Assembly (NCBI GenBank): GCA_947564305.1
Contig: CANOBT010000050.1
Location: 1 to 34,910 of the forward strand
Length of the DNA: 34,910 bases
Source of the DNA: an uncultured Lachnospiraceae bacterium
Lineage (GTDB): Bacteria; Bacillota_A; Clostridia; Lachnospirales; Lachnospiraceae
Direction of reading: 5' to 3'
Position 1 is the first letter of the stretch. Every line of letters begins with the position of its first letter. The notes under the pieces are model-generated. The model ran no database searches. It was given only the letters and a program-made list of their open reading frames with translations, and was not told the origin of the DNA. The position numbers and the translations under genes were made by a program. Below, piece by piece: positions 1 through 7,242 of this stretch.

Positions 1-20
1 TATTCTAGTTGATGTCAATA

Positions 21-51
21 GAAAAAAGCCTCCTCTAAAGGAAGCTTTTTC
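21..51 (-). terminator. Intrinsic terminator after the Uma2 gene
   Basis: Complementary arms run from 21 to 51 around a short A/T-rich loop. Read on the minus strand, the stem ends in a run of six T. It lies about 50 bp past the stop of the Uma2-family gene. The A/T arms on both sides could let it work in both directions. Confidence 0.7.
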
Positions 52-100
52 TATCTTGCAATATTCTTTGCCTTGACTGATTCCATCTTCAAAATTTATC

Positions 101-601
101 TCATTCAAAATCAAACAACTCATCAAATTGAATCTTAAAATTAGGGAACATGACAATCTGCAGCTCCTCTTTGTTTTCTTCGGTAATTTTTTTGTACAAA
201 TAAGAGTACGCCGTACCATCTTCTTTAAAATCAAACATATATATTTCTACCTGCTTTTTACGCCAATCAACAAGCCAATATTCAGAAACACCGACTTTAC
301 AATATATCTGCATTTTTTCGCCGCGGTCATATTCCTCTGTTGAATCTGAAAGGACCTCCATGACAAACCGTGGAATACCAATAAAGGATACATTCTTTCT
401 ATCCCTGATATTACATATGATAGAAACATCTGGTATAACTATTTTATCATCATTTTCCCGCCACTGATATTGAACGCCATCGCCAAATACACGGCATAAA
501 CTATCTTTTATCTGATTTCCAACTTTAATGACAAAATTATTGATAACCATGGAATGTTCTATATATGTTTTGCTCATATCCTCAATTGGTAAGATACTCA
601 T
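101..601 (-). CDS. Uma2 family (DUF820) PD-(D/E)XK nuclease-like protein
   Basis: A 166-residue protein of the Uma2/DUF820 family, which has a restriction-endonuclease-like fold. The family signature is present: PD at 57-58, then PRFVMEVLSDST at 77-88 carrying the acidic residue E82, then D92, K96 and Y100, and EYWLVD at 107-112. Length is slightly under the usual 180-200 residues and the fold looks complete. An AAAGGAG site lies eight bases before the ATG at 601. It is a single-gene unit with its own terminator and no obvious partner. The family is very abundant in some bacteria and often has no assigned biological role, so the substrate and function are not known here. Family assignment is secure; nuclease activity is inferred. 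Confidence 0.85.
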   Translation of the reverse strand: MSILPIEDMSKTYIEHSMVINNFVIKVGNQIKDSLCRVFGDGVQYQWRENDDKIVIPDVSIICNIRDRKNVSFIGIPRFVMEVLSDSTEEYDRGEKMQIYCKVGVSEYWLVDWRKKQVEIYMFDFKEDGTAYSYLYKKITEENKEELQIVMFPNFKIQFDELFDFE

Positions 602-747
602 TTCATTAGCTCCTTTTTCAAATTTAATTTCTTTCTCCCCTTGCTATAATATAACTATAGCAGAAAATCAAATTACAGACAATGGTATTTTTACTTTTCT
701 ATTTTGTGTATAATGCGTTCGCTTCAATATTGGAGGATTCTCGAAAT

Positions 748-801
748 ATGAGAAGACTCGAATCAGAAAACGGATATCTCGAATATAGGAAAAATATCTA
801 A
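748..801 (+). CDS. Possible 17-residue leader peptide
   Basis: An ATG at 748 opens 17 codons ending in TAA at 799, encoding MRRLESENGYLEYRKNI. A GGAGG at 732-736 lies 11 bases upstream, a little far for efficient initiation, and a TATAAT box is at 709-714. It sits upstream of the attenuator-like hairpin that precedes the GH31 gene. It could be a leader peptide, the remnant of a longer gene, or chance. Nothing else supports translation. Confidence 0.2.
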   Translation: MRRLESENGYLEYRKNI

Positions 802-816
802 AATCAGACAATTTTA

Positions 817-845
817 TTGTAGAAATCTGTCAAATATGCTAAAAT
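817..845 (+). promoter_or_regulatory. Sigma-A-type promoter for the GH31 leader
   Basis: TTGTAG at 817-822 and TAAAAT at 840-845 are separated by exactly 17 bp. Transcription should start near 852, giving a leader of about 105 nt before the GH31 start at 957. This is the best promoter I can find upstream of that gene. Confidence 0.5.
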
Positions 846-873
846 TTTAGAGTGGCGGTAAATTTCAGGTACA

Positions 874-912
874 GGTAATAGATTCCTTAAGAGGGAATTT
901 ATTGCCTTTTTT
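874..912 (+). terminator. Terminator hairpin inside the GH31 leader (possible attenuator)
   Basis: Positions 874-886 and 894-906 pair over 13 positions, with two G-U pairs, around a seven-base loop. Six T follow at once (907-912), and then a second T tract. It lies between the best promoter (817-845) and the GH31 start at 957, so it should stop transcription unless an antitermination event occurs. It could also end a short RNA of about 60 nt. Confidence 0.65.
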
Positions 913-956
913 GCTTTTTTATATATGTATTTATAATAAAAACAGGAGGTTGATTC

Positions 957-3956
957 ATGTCAGAAACAGCAAAAGAATATTTTCGGTTTCAAAAGGTAGA
1001 GGATTACTTCAGTACGGTATCTTCATGGGATACGGTGCAAAAAGCAGAGAAGTGCCAATGGAATGAAGAAAAGAGGACGCTTGTCCTTCATTTAAAAACG
1101 AGCATGTCAGAGTGTCCGAATTGTGATATGTTGATTCAGATTATGACAGGAAGTTCCTTTCGTCTGCAATTCCACCCCAGGAAAAAAGAAAAAGATTATT
1201 CAGACTACAATTCACGTGCAGTAATTCAGGACACTTTTTCTGAGTTAGCGGAGATGATTACTGCGGAGGAATTCGAAGCGGAATTTGACGACAGCAACAG
1301 CGGTTATGCGGAACTTCGTTTCCATGGAAGCCTGGTTCATATTACAACCATTGTCAGAGTAAAATATAATCCGTTCGCAATAGAAGTTCTGCGCAATCCG
1401 GATGGTTCTCATGAGTTCCAGCGTATATGGGGAACTTCCTATGATGGTCTTCGGTTTACAGCAACAGGAGGAATGGATGATTATCAAATTGTCCAGACAA
1501 TAGACAAACCATTGTCTGCAAAGTATGTCGGATTTGGCGAACAGGGGGGACTAAATCTGATAAAAAATAACCAGAGGGTGACTTATTTCAACTATGATAA
1601 CATGAAATACAGTCAGGTTTACGGACGCGGACCGTTGGAAGAAAGAGAGCCATTATACCACTCAGATCCGTTTTTTATGGAAGTCAACGGGGTTCCAAAA
1701 CAGGAAAGTGTCTATGGAATTTTTATTGACAATCCTTCGGAAACGCTTCTTGACATGGGATATTATAATTCCGGCGAGTATCGTTTTGGAATACGTTATG
1801 GAACGCTGGACTATTATGTAATTGTTGGCAATTCATGCGGCGACATCATCAAATCTTTCAGTAATATTGTAGGTACTTCCCGCTTAGTTCCCCGTTTTGC
1901 TCTTGGCTATCATCAAGGCTGCTATGGGTATGAATGCCGGAGTGATCTGGAGGAAACAGTACGTCATTATCGGGAAAATAACATTCCGCTGGACGGCCTT
2001 CATGTGGATGTGGATCTGCAGAATAAGTACCAGACCTTTACCGTGGATAAAGAGAAATTCGGAGATCCAAAGGAAATGTTTGGAAGCCTGCGTGCACAGG
2101 GGGTGAAGTGCAGTACCAATATTACGCCAATCATTAGTAATCGTCATACGGAAAACTATCAGACCTACCAGGAGGGAATAAAGAATAACTATTTCGTTAC
2201 CGATGAGCGCTTTGATCCGGAAAATCCGGATGGAAGGACCTATTATAAATATGCCGGCGGTGTGGAATATGAATATCCATTCAACGATAAAGAGGAAAAT
2301 TATAATACCGGCAAGCCATTTATCGGAGAAGTGTATTATGGAAATAAGGGCTCTGAAGAATTGGGAACGTCCGGACATTATCCGGACCTGAACCGTAAAG
2401 AGGTCCGTAAATGGTGGGGTAAGCAGTACGAATATCTCTTTTCACAGGGACTTGAGATGGTCTGGCAGGATATGACCACACCATGTCTTCGGGATTCCAG
2501 AGGAGATATGTTATCATTTCCTTCCCGATTGTTGGTAAACAATGATTATACGAAGTCCAAAAACGGAAAATATGAGAAAACACCTGTCATGCGGATTTGG
2601 AACCTGTATTCTTATAATTTACACAAAGCAACCTATCATGGACTTAACAATCTGGAATGCAGAAAAAATAAGAGGAACTTTATCATTGGAAGAGGATGCT
2701 TTACCGGCATGCAGCGTTTCGCAGGACTTTGGACGGGCGATAACTCTTCCAGCTGGGAATTTTTGAAGATAAATATTTCACAAGTATTGGCGCTGGGACT
2801 TACGGGACAGGCATTAAGCGGTCAGGATATCGGAGGTTTTGAACCGGACAAAGAAGGCGAGCAGTGGGCCGATCCGGAACTGGTAATCCGTTGGACCGCA
2901 ATGGGAGCCTTTTTGCCCTGGTTCAGGAACCACTATATCCGCAAGGGAAGAAAGTTGTTCCAGGAACCTTATGCATTTCAAGATGTGATCGGCCAGGTTT
3001 CGGAATCAGAGAAGCCCATGTACCGCGCGGTTCTTCCGGTTTGTAAATACTATATCGAACTTCGCTACCGGCTGCTCCAATTGTTTTATGACGCCATGTT
3101 TGAAAACACATTGAACGGCATGCCAATCTGCCGCCCGTTATTTGTGACAAACCCTGAAGATAAAACGCTCTTTGGCGACAGTCAGTCCTTTATGAATACG
3201 GAATTTATGGTTGGAAATGATCTGCTGATTGCACCGGTGTTAGAAAAGCAGACGGCCGAAAATGACTATGGAAAACGAGATGTATATCTTCCGGCCGGGA
3301 ACAAATGGTATCAGTTTAAGGACAGCAAATGCCCGCTTGGCGCTGCAATAGACGGCGGTACTAATATTAGCCAATTTGACGCGCATATCAGCGATGATGA
3401 GGGACATATCTCATATATTGTTCCCATGTATGTCAGGGAAGGTGCAGTTCTTCCTGAGATAGAGCTGGAACAATATGTCGGGCAGAAATGGGAGCAGAAA
3501 GAGGCAAATACAATCACCTTAAACATTTATCCGGGAGAACGCGGAGATTACACAATGTATTTGGATGACGGCATAAGCCGCTCCTCTCAGCCGGAAAAAC
3601 TATCTGAAATCGGCGCAGATCCGGAAGCCAAGGGTGAGTATCGGGAAGTACACATCCATCATGAATGGAAGGAAATGGGACACCGTTCTATTGAAATAGA
3701 GCGTGTACACGACGGATATACCCCGATTTATGAAAAATATATGTTGCTAGCAATACTCCACGGAGCAGAAGAACCCGAAAGCATTCCGTCTATTTCTGTA
3801 AACAGTGACTTATTAGAAAAACTGCCTGACAGAGATGCATGCATTAACGCCAAGGGACATGCCATGTATTATGACAGCGGACGCCGTATTACCTATGTGA
3901 AGCTTATGGATAATTGCAGTAAATTTGTCTTGGATCTGCATTATTCCCGCTGTTAA
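957..3956 (+). CDS. GH31 alpha-1,4-glucan lyase-like enzyme
   Basis: A 999-residue glycoside hydrolase family 31 protein with no signal peptide. Ordinary GH31 alpha-glucosidases carry a W-x-DMNE nucleophile motif. Here it is WQDMTTP (503-509, nucleophile D505), the form I recall from algal and fungal alpha-1,4-glucan lyases. The acid/base aspartate is D595 in LWTGDN. From recall, the stretches around it (YSYNLHKAT, KNKRNFI, GGFEP, RNHYIRKGRK), the C-terminal beta domains and the near-1,000-residue length also fit the lyases. Such enzymes release 1,5-anhydro-D-fructose from starch or glycogen by elimination. AGGAGGT lies seven bases before the ATG. No transporter or dedicated anhydrofructose gene is adjacent. 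GH31 membership is certain. Lyase activity is inferred from motif and length, and a hydrolase or transglucosidase remains possible. Confidence 0.85.
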   Translation: MSETAKEYFRFQKVEDYFSTVSSWDTVQKAEKCQWNEEKRTLVLHLKTSMSECPNCDMLIQIMTGSSFRLQFHPRKKEKDYSDYNSRAVIQDTFSELAEMITAEEFEAEFDDSNSGYAELRFHGSLVHITTIVRVKYNPFAIEVLRNPDGSHEFQRIWGTSYDGLRFTATGGMDDYQIVQTIDKPLSAKYVGFGEQGGLNLIKNNQRVTYFNYDNMKYSQVYGRGPLEEREPLYHSDPFFMEVNGVPKQESVYGIFIDNPSETLLDMGYYNSGEYRFGIRYGTLDYYVIVGNSCGDIIKSFSNIVGTSRLVPRFALGYHQGCYGYECRSDLEETVRHYRENNIPLDGLHVDVDLQNKYQTFTVDKEKFGDPKEMFGSLRAQGVKCSTNITPIISNRHTENYQTYQEGIKNNYFVTDERFDPENPDGRTYYKYAGGVEYEYPFNDKEENYNTGKPFIGEVYYGNKGSEELGTSGHYPDLNRKEVRKWWGKQYEYLFSQGLEMVWQDMTTPCLRDSRGDMLSFPSRLLVNNDYTKSKNGKYEKTPVMRIWNLYSYNLHKATYHGLNNLECRKNKRNFIIGRGCFTGMQRFAGLWTGDNSSSWEFLKINISQVLALGLTGQALSGQDIGGFEPDKEGEQWADPELVIRWTAMGAFLPWFRNHYIRKGRKLFQEPYAFQDVIGQVSESEKPMYRAVLPVCKYYIELRYRLLQLFYDAMFENTLNGMPICRPLFVTNPEDKTLFGDSQSFMNTEFMVGNDLLIAPVLEKQTAENDYGKRDVYLPAGNKWYQFKDSKCPLGAAIDGGTNISQFDAHISDDEGHISYIVPMYVREGAVLPEIELEQYVGQKWEQKEANTITLNIYPGERGDYTMYLDDGISRSSQPEKLSEIGADPEAKGEYREVHIHHEWKEMGHRSIEIERVHDGYTPIYEKYMLLAILHGAEEPESIPSISVNSDLLEKLPDRDACINAKGHAMYYDSGRRITYVKLMDNCSKFVLDLHYSRC

Positions 3957-4054
3957 ATCGTGTGATGTCCGGATATTTTGTTTGCGTTAAAATCTGCTGA
4001 TAGAAGTATTTGGAAATATCAGCCATATATGAATTGTAGTAGAAGGGAGAAACG

Positions 4055-4465
4055 ATGAGTAAATTAGTAGAAGAAGCCGTTAAGGTTTTAAAGGAAGCAT
4101 CAGTAAATATTGATAGGATTTCAGATGAATTGTCTGATAATATTGGTACAGAAGATTTTGAAAAGGTGAATCTTGCATATGAAATTGCATCTGTTCTGGA
4201 TGTATATACTTCTCAGATATCTGGAGAAGAAAAAGTATACGAAGGCCATTGTGAGGTAGATAACAAGCGGGCCCTCGTAGCGGTTGATGGATTTAAGGTT
4301 CGCGGAAAAATACAATTTGAAATTATGATAGATGGAAAATGGGCAAAAGGTCATCGAATTAATTCACAGTATGGGCAAGTATTTTACTCTTCGGAGACAG
4401 GCAGCCGGATATTAACTTCCGATGATTTAGGAAGAGTTACTCTACCATTAAAACTAGATGAATGA
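4055..4465 (+). CDS. Small hypothetical protein with DUF5348-like C-terminus
   Basis: A 136-residue soluble protein. The first 55 residues are predicted helical and acidic. The second half is beta-rich, with the pattern IDGKWAKGHRINSQYGQVFY followed by LGRVTLPL, which resembles the small DUF5348 domain found in clostridial accessory and mobile regions. A GGGAG site lies about six bases upstream of the ATG. It is the first gene of the small plus-strand accessory island. The role is unknown and the domain match is from memory, so treat it as tentative. Confidence 0.6.
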   Translation: MSKLVEEAVKVLKEASVNIDRISDELSDNIGTEDFEKVNLAYEIASVLDVYTSQISGEEKVYEGHCEVDNKRALVAVDGFKVRGKIQFEIMIDGKWAKGHRINSQYGQVFYSSETGSRILTSDDLGRVTLPLKLDE

Positions 4466-4605
4466 ACAAGGATCTAATAATTTTATGTAACAGAGGAAAT
4501 AGCCAGCCTGCGCTCAATGTGTAACAGAGCGCTCCCGCAAAGTCTTCTTCCTCATCTTATGAATGATTTTTCGAGAGTAGCCATACAAAAAACGGAGGTA
4601 AAACA

Positions 4606-5217
4606 ATGAGTACAAAGTACAACGTAGTCATCAGAAATAAATCATTAATGAATGAGAACATGTGTATTTTCCAAAAACTTCCAAACCAGTCGGGAAATAT
4701 TTTTTCTTTGGCATGGTTTAGCAAGCACTGCTATTCACACACTTCACTGACATTTGAATGGGTCGTAGAATACTGTGCCCATTGGGCAGAAACCGGTATC
4801 TTAAAACCAGGTATTTCTTTTAGAGCCGCGCAAATGGTAGAGGCAGATCCTTCTGACCAGAAAAATAACTCTTTTGGTCTGACTCTTCTTAATGGTGCAT
4901 ACATGTTTACATCTACAACAAAGCAGGCAGATGCCGGCACAATCGGTATTTTCCCGGATAACAATATTCCAAATTTACAGGCTTCTATCGGTATCGGAAT
5001 GAATGGTGAACCCGCATTTGCAACCCAGGCGCTCATGAATGATAATTTTATTTTTGAACCCAAGGTTCGTTACTATCTTGTGTTTGGCAATTATGAGCAA
5101 GGCATGGTTATGGATTTAACAGCCAGCACGGACGCGTTTGAAATTATATTCCCTAAAAACGTTTTTCAAAGAGAAATCGAGTTAGGTGATGATAATATGT
5201 TCCGTTATATAAAATAA
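4606..5217 (+). CDS. RhiA-like protein of unknown function
   Basis: A 203-residue protein with no signal peptide or membrane segment. It matches my recollection of the RhiA family, named after a rhizosphere-expressed, quorum-regulated Rhizobium leguminosarum protein. The supporting pattern is a short N-terminal strand (YNVVIRN), then CIFQKLP, FSLAWFSK, FEWVVEYCAHWAETG, and a Gly/Asn-rich middle. It appears to be all beta. A GGAGG site lies about seven bases before the ATG. It stands 140 bp after the previous gene and 126 bp before the next, so it is probably its own unit. The biochemical role of RhiA-like proteins is not known. I am moderately sure of the family and cannot give a function. 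Confidence 0.6.
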   Translation: MSTKYNVVIRNKSLMNENMCIFQKLPNQSGNIFSLAWFSKHCYSHTSLTFEWVVEYCAHWAETGILKPGISFRAAQMVEADPSDQKNNSFGLTLLNGAYMFTSTTKQADAGTIGIFPDNNIPNLQASIGIGMNGEPAFATQALMNDNFIFEPKVRYYLVFGNYEQGMVMDLTASTDAFEIIFPKNVFQREIELGDDNMFRYIK

Positions 5218-5227
5218 TGAAATCACC

Positions 5228-5256
5228 TTGACAAATTATTACATGTATGTAATAAT
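5228..5256 (+). promoter_or_regulatory. Strong promoter with overlapping palindromic operator
   Basis: A perfect TTGACA -35 at 5228-5233 is followed after exactly 17 bp by AATAAT at 5251-5256. The spacer and -10 form an inverted repeat, ATTATTACAT-GT-ATGTAATAAT (5235-5256), with perfect 10-bp arms. A repressor bound there would block RNA polymerase. A related half-site, ACATGTAATAT, recurs downstream near 5276-5286. The regulated gene is the 88-residue ORF at 5344. Confidence 0.7.
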
Positions 5257-5343
5257 AACATCATGTGGCGCATAACATGTAATATGGTCCTTGAAAACTG
5301 AATAGACCTTTCCAATATAATCTCAAGGAAGGAGTGGTTAGCT

Positions 5344-5610
5344 GTGGAAATAGCCGCTGTAAATAAAAAGGGCAGTCTTATCCCTGTGATTCAATTTTTT
5401 GAACAATTTGAGGAATTTTCTCAAAATACAGCTTTAATGGAGCAGACTGCAAGAAATCTCAAGGCAATAATCCGGCATCCAGATGATATCATGTACATTG
5501 CTCAAAAATCAGGGCAGGGGTATCATTTCTTCGTAGATGGCAGAACAAAAAGATATGCTGTCTTCTTTGAAATTCAGGATGACATGCTGGTACTTAAAAC
5601 AGTTGATTAA
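5344..5610 (+). CDS. Hypothetical 88-residue protein
   Basis: The chosen start is GTG at 5344, preceded by AAGGAG about ten bases upstream. The protein is small, soluble and mixed alpha/beta: helices from about 10 to 45 (FFEQFEEF and TARNLKAII), then strands ending in YAVFFEIQDDMLVLKTVD. I recognise no family. It lies downstream of a strong promoter with a palindromic operator and upstream of an XRE-RES pair. This suggests an accessory-island gene under repression, perhaps an autoregulator or modulator. No helix-turn-helix is visible. Confidence 0.65.
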   Translation: MEIAAVNKKGSLIPVIQFFEQFEEFSQNTALMEQTARNLKAIIRHPDDIMYIAQKSGQGYHFFVDGRTKRYAVFFEIQDDMLVLKTVD

Positions 5611-5999
5611 TCATTTGTATTTTGAGGGGGACCAGTACTCCTTAAAAGATACAATCCTTCAAATATAGAGAATATATATCGATGTCCGGCTAGTATATAT
5701 CAGCATTGGTCATGAGCATGTCATATATACTTGGTCAAATTAAGGAGCGCTCTGGCGATTCGCATAACTATCGCTAAAAGAAGCGGATTTTGTAAGCATA
5801 GAATGATTACGAAGACAAAGGACGGAAGGAAACTTCCGAAAGGCGGGAGTAATGGTTATCATAATGATGAACCACCGGTTCCGCTGCAATGGACATCGCC
5901 TCAATGAGGATTACGGACTATTCAGTTTTTTACTGGCGGGATCATTAAAGCATGTTATAAAGTTTTCTGAAAATATAGGTTAAAATAGGTGTGGTGGAT
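5611..5999 (+). other. 389-bp gap with inverted repeat and short open frames
   Basis: No convincing gene fills this stretch. It contains a 9-bp perfect inverted repeat (5692-5700 and 5723-5731) with a 22-bp spacer, two copies of TTGGTCA (5706 and 5731), and a small GGAAG-gaaa-CTTCC hairpin near 5823. Short frames exist at 5712-5777 (21 codons), 5803-5907 (34 codons) and 5891-5950 (19 codons). Together they look like decayed coding sequence. I see no good promoter for the following XRE gene. Confidence 0.45.
5803..5907 (+). CDS. Possible 34-residue micro-ORF
   Basis: An ATG at 5803 opens 34 codons ending in TGA at 5905. The product starts MITKTKDGRKLPKGG and contains HNDEPPVPLQW, a Pro/Trp-rich composition that does not look like random noncoding translation. 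There is no clear ribosome binding site and it has no known family to me. It may be a fragment of a decayed gene. Confidence 0.2.
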   Translation: MITKTKDGRKLPKGGSNGYHNDEPPVPLQWTSPQ

Positions 6000-6254
6000 A
6001 TGGGTAAAACGACAATTGAAGATTACTTAAATAAAAACGATGTGATACAGGACCAGATAGATGATTTGATTTTTCATTTAATGAAAACCAGAAAAATGAG
6101 TAAAATCACCCAGGTTAAATTGTCGCAAATGTCAGGGGTACCGCAGACAACAATATCCAGAATCGAATCCTTCAGCACAGTGCCAACCCTTCAAGTACTG
6201 ATAAAGATGGCCAATGCAATGAACCTTTCATTAGTTTTCGAAAAAGACAGATAG
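6000..6254 (+). CDS. XRE-family HTH antitoxin candidate
   Basis: An 84-residue protein from the ATG at 6000; a GTG at 5991 would add three residues. The C-terminal half is a Cro/C1-type helix-turn-helix: KLSQMSGVPQTTISRIE followed by TLQVLIKMANAMNL. The N-terminal 25 residues (IEDYLNKNDVIQDQIDDLIF) form a helix likely to contact a partner. It lies ten bases upstream of a RES-domain gene. XRE-type proteins neutralise RES toxins and repress their own promoters in known RES-Xre systems. The DUF2384/MbcA extension of classical RES-Xre antitoxins is absent, so it would be a minimal variant. HTH call is firm; antitoxin role is inferred from context. Confidence 0.8.
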   Translation: MGKTTIEDYLNKNDVIQDQIDDLIFHLMKTRKMSKITQVKLSQMSGVPQTTISRIESFSTVPTLQVLIKMANAMNLSLVFEKDR

Positions 6255-6264
6255 GACAAAAACC

Positions 6265-7191
6265 ATGGATTATTTACTTCATTCTGATTTGCTAAGTCTC
6301 AATCTGGAGGATTATTTTCCAGATTCCGTAGATTTATATTTCAATAATTATATCCAATATTTGGAAACTCAAAATGTTGATTCATCTATTATCAGCAACG
6401 TAAGACAATTTCATAATAACATTCATATGAGTATTATTGAATACTATTCCGGACAGCATGGCGCCGCCAGAGCTTTCTTCAATGATGCGATGGAATATAT
6501 CAATATCGAGGAACTTTGCAGTCCAATCAGAGAAAATGATTTTTTCAGAGCCAGACCATATTCCGAAGAGGAAAAAAAGTCAGGCCATATATTTGGAAAA
6601 GATGATATGTTTCATATTCCCATGGAAAAAAGATATCTTGTATCAACGCAACGATACAGTTTTCCTGGGATGCCTTGTCTTTATCTGGGCGCCTCGTATG
6701 AGGTATGCTGTACAGAATTAAGGAATTGGGATATCGACTTACCCATAGCAAAAATCAGCAAGACAACTGGTGCAGATATCAATATCCTGGATCTTTTCTT
6801 TCTGGATAAGTATGACATAATTAAAATAAGCTCTGTGGATCGGGATAAAATTTACAGCTTATGGCCAATCATAGCATCTTGTTCCTTCTCCTATAAGGAA
6901 AAGAATAAAATGACTTTCCGGCCTGATTATATTATTCCTCAATTGCTGTTGGAATATATCATTGATAACAATTTTGACAGAAAACTCAGGGGAATAACGG
7001 GAGATATCATAGGAATCAGATATCACTCCGTACAGAGCCCGTTTTTTAACTTTAAAAAGAAAAAATTCGACAATAACTATGTAAATTATGTATTTCCGAT
7101 TCAATCAGATGCAAAAAGCGGACATTGTACAACATTAAAAGAATTATTTGAAGTAATAGGTGTTTTCACCTTAAAAGAGCTTAAATCCTAG
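6265..7191 (+). CDS. RES-domain protein, probable NAD+-degrading toxin
   Basis: A 308-residue protein. The RES domain starts near residue 90: FFRAR (R95, R97), then MFHIP, RYSFPGMPCLYLG (R130, Y131) and CCTELR (E151). In RES toxins such as MbcT, equivalent Arg, Tyr and Glu residues serve NAD+ breakdown. Residues 1-88 are helical and may be a HEPN/RES N-terminal domain; this is inferred. The whole is larger than the minimal 150-190-residue RES toxins, like other clostridial members. It starts ten bases after the XRE gene with only a weak AGGACA upstream, consistent with translation coupled to the antitoxin. The residues expected for activity are present. Confidence 0.8.
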   Translation: MDYLLHSDLLSLNLEDYFPDSVDLYFNNYIQYLETQNVDSSIISNVRQFHNNIHMSIIEYYSGQHGAARAFFNDAMEYINIEELCSPIRENDFFRARPYSEEEKKSGHIFGKDDMFHIPMEKRYLVSTQRYSFPGMPCLYLGASYEVCCTELRNWDIDLPIAKISKTTGADINILDLFFLDKYDIIKISSVDRDKIYSLWPIIASCSFSYKEKNKMTFRPDYIIPQLLLEYIIDNNFDRKLRGITGDIIGIRYHSVQSPFFNFKKKKFDNNYVNYVFPIQSDAKSGHCTTLKELFEVIGVFTLKELKS

Positions 7192-7204
7192 CAGGCATTT
7201 AACG

Positions 7205-7231
7205 TGAGGAAAGTGGTCAAACCACTCTCCT
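7205..7231. terminator. Weak hairpin between convergent genes
   Basis: AGTGGT and ACCACT pair around a CAA loop, with partial pairing outside (GAGG and CCTC). It lies between the convergent RES and SARP genes. No T run follows on either strand, so termination is only likely. Confidence 0.3.
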
Positions 7232-7242
7232 CCCTAACTCTC

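Larger units (their letters stand above)
602..956. other. 355-bp intergenic region with leader and micro-ORF
   Basis: This gap separates the divergent Uma2 and GH31 genes. It holds the Uma2 ribosome binding site, a TATAAT box at 709-714 on the plus strand with no good -35, a 17-codon open frame (748-801), a better promoter (817-845) and a strong terminator hairpin (874-912). A possible minus-strand promoter for Uma2 is TTGATT (671-666) and TATAGC (648-643) with 17 bp between them. Confidence 0.6.

Noticed and set aside
1884..2378. 164-codon minus-strand open frame in the GH31 gene
   Set aside because: Fully inside a conserved catalytic domain on the other strand, with hydrophobic content typical of a shadow frame.
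5290..5306. CTTGAAAACTGAATAGA, like the rRNA spacer/boxA region of Firmicutes
   Set aside because: No rRNA gene is nearby, and the match is short enough to be coincidence.
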